From: Anaerolineae bacterium
GTDB lineage: Bacteria > Chloroflexota > Anaerolineae > JACIWR01
Length of the DNA: 8,963 nucleotides
Assembly: GCA_021162125.1 (NCBI GenBank)
Contig: JAGGZG010000059.1
Location: 1 to 8,963 of the forward strand
Direction: 5' to 3'
Every line of letters begins with the position of its first letter. The first letter of the stretch is position 1. The notes beneath the pieces are model-generated. The model ran no database searches. It worked only from the letters and a program-made list of their open reading frames with translations, and was not told the DNA's origin. Shown here one piece after another: positions 6,742 through 8,963 of the stretch. Position numbers and translations under genes: made by a program.

Positions 6742-6780
6742 TAGAGCGCTGGGGGAGGAGGGGGGAAGAGCGGTGCACGG

Positions 6781-6788
6781 AAAGGTGG
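6781..6788 (+). promoter_or_regulatory. Ribosome binding site deciding a GTG start
   Basis: AAAGGTGG ends 6 nt before the GTG at 6795. No ATG exists in frame before the conserved receiver N-terminus (ARILIIDDEEG), so this site supports initiation at GTG. Confidence 0.6.
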
Positions 6789-6794
6789 CAACCG

Positions 6795-7994
6795 GTGGTC
6801 GAAAATGCCCGCATCTTGATAATTGATGACGAGGAAGGCATGCGCGACTTCCTGTCCTTCGTGCTCAAGACCGAGGGATACCAGCCTCTAACTGCCACGG
6901 GTGCACAGGAAGCCCTGAAGTTAGTGGAGAGGGATAACATTGACGCCATCCTCACTGATCTCAAGATGCCCGGTATGGATGGCATCGAACTGTTGCGCCG
7001 TATCCGCGAACGCGACCGCAACGCCGTGGTCGTGATCATGACCGCTTACGCCTCCCTGCAATCAGCTTTGGAGGCGATGAAGTACGGCGCTTACGACTAC
7101 CTGCTCAAACCGTTCGACGACATAGACACGGTGATGAACACCATTGCCCGCGCAGTGGAACGACGGAGGTTGACCGAGCGGAACACCCGCCTGCTGGACG
7201 ATCTGCGACGTGCAAATCTGCAGCTTAACCAGATGTACGAGGACGCCCAACAGCAAGTGGTGGAATTTGAGCAGGCCTACACCGAACTGAGAACTCTGGA
7301 CGAGCTCAAGACCCGATTAATGACCAAAGTTTTCCGTGCCCTGCTCGCTTCACTGGCACACGTCAAAGGTCACCTCACATTGCTAAGGAGCGAACGGCTG
7401 GGCCCACTCAGCGACGAGCAGCAGGAAACGCTGGGGGTTATGAAGCAACGCACCGACGAGCTCATCCGCCTGGTAAATGACATCCTCTATCTGCAAGAAG
7501 CGGAGGCGGGCCAAGTGCAGATCAGTCCTCATCCGGTATCATTGGCGACAGTAGTCGAGCGGGCCTGCCAGTCAGTGCAAGTCAAGGCCGATGAACAGGC
7601 CATCGCTCTGGATTGCGACATTCCGGAGGATTTGCCCTGCGTCCTGGGCGACGAAACCCGTCTGCAACAGGCTGTCACGCACCTGCTGGAGAACGCCGTC
7701 AAGTTCAGTCCACCTTTCGGCCGGGTCAGCGTGAGCCTGCGGCAAGAGGGGAATCAGGTGCGGTTGACCGTCCGTGATCAGGGAGAAGGCATTCCGGCCG
7801 ACAAGATGCAACACATCTTCGACCACCTCTATCAGGCCGATAGCTCACAGCAGCGGGCTGGTGGTCTGGGCCTGGGCCTGGCCGTCGTCAAGCGCATTGT
7901 GGACGCCCACGGAGGAGCCATTGAGGTTTCCAGCCAGGAGGGAAAAGGTACGGCTATCACGCTCATCCTGCCCAACGTGGTGACAGACGACTGA
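6795..7994 (+). CDS. Receiver domain - coiled coil - histidine-kinase-like protein lacking the phospho-accepting histidine
   Basis: The protein has 399 residues, no membrane segment, and two signalling modules. Residues 5-120 are a CheY-like receiver: acidic pair D11-D12, phospho-acceptor D55 in LTDLKMPGMDG, T83 and K105. A coiled coil spans about 120-170. Residues about 168-236 match a HisKA dimerisation helix pair (LDELKTRL before it, LVNDILYLQEAEAG after it). Where kinases carry SHELRTP, however, this protein reads FRALLAS, with R181 in place of the histidine. Residues about 248-394 are an intact HATPase: N-box LLEN 297-300, DQGEG 328-332 and GGLGLGL 356-362. The receiver should still be phosphorylated by a separate kinase, while the kinase core probably cannot autophosphorylate at the usual site. 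It could act as a phosphatase, a dimerisation or ATP-sensing output, or a pseudokinase that modulates a partner. No partner kinase is encoded nearby. The gene diverges from mutL and ends about 15 nt from the convergent LacI gene. Confidence 0.92.
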   Translation: MVENARILIIDDEEGMRDFLSFVLKTEGYQPLTATGAQEALKLVERDNIDAILTDLKMPGMDGIELLRRIRERDRNAVVVIMTAYASLQSALEAMKYGAYDYLLKPFDDIDTVMNTIARAVERRRLTERNTRLLDDLRRANLQLNQMYEDAQQQVVEFEQAYTELRTLDELKTRLMTKVFRALLASLAHVKGHLTLLRSERLGPLSDEQQETLGVMKQRTDELIRLVNDILYLQEAEAGQVQISPHPVSLATVVERACQSVQVKADEQAIALDCDIPEDLPCVLGDETRLQQAVTHLLENAVKFSPPFGRVSVSLRQEGNQVRLTVRDQGEGIPADKMQHIFDHLYQADSSQQRAGGLGLGLAVVKRIVDAHGGAIEVSSQEGKGTAITLILPNVVTDD

Positions 7995-8009
7995 CTCACT
8001 CGTCAATTG

Positions 8010-8963
8010 CTAGCCGGCGGTTGTCTCCTCGGCCCAGGTCTTCACCGACTCCCGCTCGACCAGACTGGTGGGCAGGACATAGTGGTTGCTATCGGTGCCC
8101 CCTTCCACGAGTTTCACCAACAAGTCCGCAGCCAATTTCCCCTTTTCACGAATCGGCTGGTGCACCGTCGTCAACCTCGGTCGCGTCCAGCGCGTTGCTG
8201 GAATGTCATCGTAGCCGACGATTGATACATCGTCCGGCACTCGAACGCCGAGTTCGCGCGCTGCCTCCATCGCGCCGATAGCAATGATGTCACTCATGGC
8301 CACAATCGCCGTCGGCCGCCGCTTTAGCCGCCAAAGTCGCTGGAAACCCTCACGACCGCCATTAACGTGGCTGTCACACTCCACGAGGTGCACGTCACGG
8401 CTACGCATCGAAAGGCCAGCTTCACTTAGTGCCGCCAGATAGCCCTCCATCCGCCGCCGCAAAGTCCCCGCGTATTCCTTGTACCGTCCCCGCTTGCCCG
8501 ACTTAATGCCCAGGATGGCAACCCGGCGATGGCCGGCGTGGAGCACGTGGGCCATTGCCGCTCGAGCCCCTCCCTGGTCGTCAATGTTCACACAGGAAAT
8601 GCCTGGGGTCGGATCGCTGTCAACCATGACGTAGGGCACGCCGCGCTGTTCCAGGACCATCATCGTACCACGGAAGGTCTCCAGCCCCAGGGTCAGAAAC
8701 CCATCAACAGCCGCGTCGTTGACAGCGCGACGTATACTCCCCTTCAGCGGAGGCACCAGCATCAGAGAAAGCCCTGCCTCCTTGCAAACCTCTCCAATGC
8801 CTTCGAGGAACTCGCTGAAAAATGGGTTTCGGATGACGTCAGGGATTGGCTGCGGGACAAGCAGACCGATGCACCCGGTCCGCTTCGTGGTCATGCTGCG
8901 GGCGATGGGGTCAGGCGTATAGCCAAGTTCCTCGGCTATACTGAGAATTCGCTGTAGTGTGGC
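8010..8963 (-). CDS. LacI-family transcriptional regulator (5' end beyond window)
   Basis: In the window 317 residues are encoded. The frame stays open to the right edge, so the real start lies outside; the ATG at 8894 is inside the hinge and is not the start. The visible part opens in the third helix of the DNA-binding domain (LQRILSIAEELGYTPDPIARSM), the hinge region whose helix inserts in the operator minor groove. The periplasmic-binding-like sensor domain follows: IGLLVPQPIPDVIRNPFFSEFLEGI, then VDGFLTLGLE, GHRRVAILG, PTAIVAMSDIIAIGAM, VPDDVSIVGYDDIP and LTTVHQPI. The last two are strong family signatures. It probably represses sugar transport or utilisation genes; the ligand cannot be told. 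It is a different paralogue from the truncated LacI gene at the left end. It converges on the receiver-kinase gene with a 15-nt gap that holds no terminator I can see, so the transcripts probably overlap. Confidence 0.93.
   Translation of the reverse strand, partial: ATLQRILSIAEELGYTPDPIARSMTTKRTGCIGLLVPQPIPDVIRNPFFSEFLEGIGEVCKEAGLSLMLVPPLKGSIRRAVNDAAVDGFLTLGLETFRGTMMVLEQRGVPYVMVDSDPTPGISCVNIDDQGGARAAMAHVLHAGHRRVAILGIKSGKRGRYKEYAGTLRRRMEGYLAALSEAGLSMRSRDVHLVECDSHVNGGREGFQRLWRLKRRPTAIVAMSDIIAIGAMEAARELGVRVPDDVSIVGYDDIPATRWTRPRLTTVHQPIREKGKLAADLLVKLVEGGTDSNHYVLPTSLVERESVKTWAEETTAG

Noticed and set aside
7995..8009. A bidirectional terminator between the convergent kinase and LacI genes
   Set aside because: The gap is only 15 nt and holds no GC-rich stem with flanking T or A runs.
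8010..8894. The right-end LacI gene starting at the ATG at 8894
   Set aside because: This methionine is in the hinge helix, and the frame continues upstream with clear LacI DNA-binding-domain residues to the window edge.
1..8963. Homologous recombination between the two LacI genes at the window ends
   Set aside because: The two proteins differ clearly in the hinge and sensor domain, so they are distant paralogues and not copies of one repeat.

Overview
The window is a GC-rich bacterial chromosome segment, dense with genes and without RNA genes, CRISPR arrays or insertion sequences that I can recognise. Several features recall Chloroflexota of the Anaerolineae/Caldilineae type: a MutL with an endonuclease motif, several LacI and WYL regulators, a stand-alone receiver–kinase protein, and a degenerate ACGCA/TGCGT repeat patch between genes. 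This lineage guess rests on memory of similar genomes and is only moderately secure.

Layout. From about 6.7 kb down to position 1 everything reads on the minus strand. The order is mutL (6493-4718), a membrane M50 site-2 protease with two CBS domains (4668-3550), a three-part fusion of HAD phosphatase, HerA/DUF87-type ATPase and a DUF5752-like C-terminus (3498-1723), a small orphan copy of the C-terminal domain of a GlgX/isoamylase-type debranching enzyme (1667-1353), a WYL-domain regulator (1257-256), and a 5'-truncated LacI-family gene that leaves the window at position 1. The first four genes are 49-55 nt apart and look like one operon. A 95-nt gap precedes the WYL gene.

On the plus strand, one gene (6795-7994) encodes a receiver domain, a coiled coil and a histidine-kinase-like core. 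It diverges from mutL. Two good sigma-70-type promoters face away from each other, with overlapping -35 boxes and mirror-image -10 boxes, so the two transcripts probably compete or are co-controlled. At the right end a second, intact-looking LacI-family gene enters from beyond the window on the minus strand and converges on the kinase gene with a 14-15-nt gap.

How the genes might work together: mutL is DNA mismatch repair. The protease may cleave a membrane-held regulator in response to a nucleotide sensed by its CBS domains. The fusion ATPase is of unknown function. No shared pathway can be proved from sequence.

Most worth a second look are the HAD-HerA-DUF5752 fusion, the kinase core whose phospho-accepting histidine is replaced by arginine within a wholly degenerate H-box, the out-of-frame WYL/LacI junction that removed the LacI DNA-binding region, the orphan debranching-enzyme domain, and the symmetric divergent promoter.
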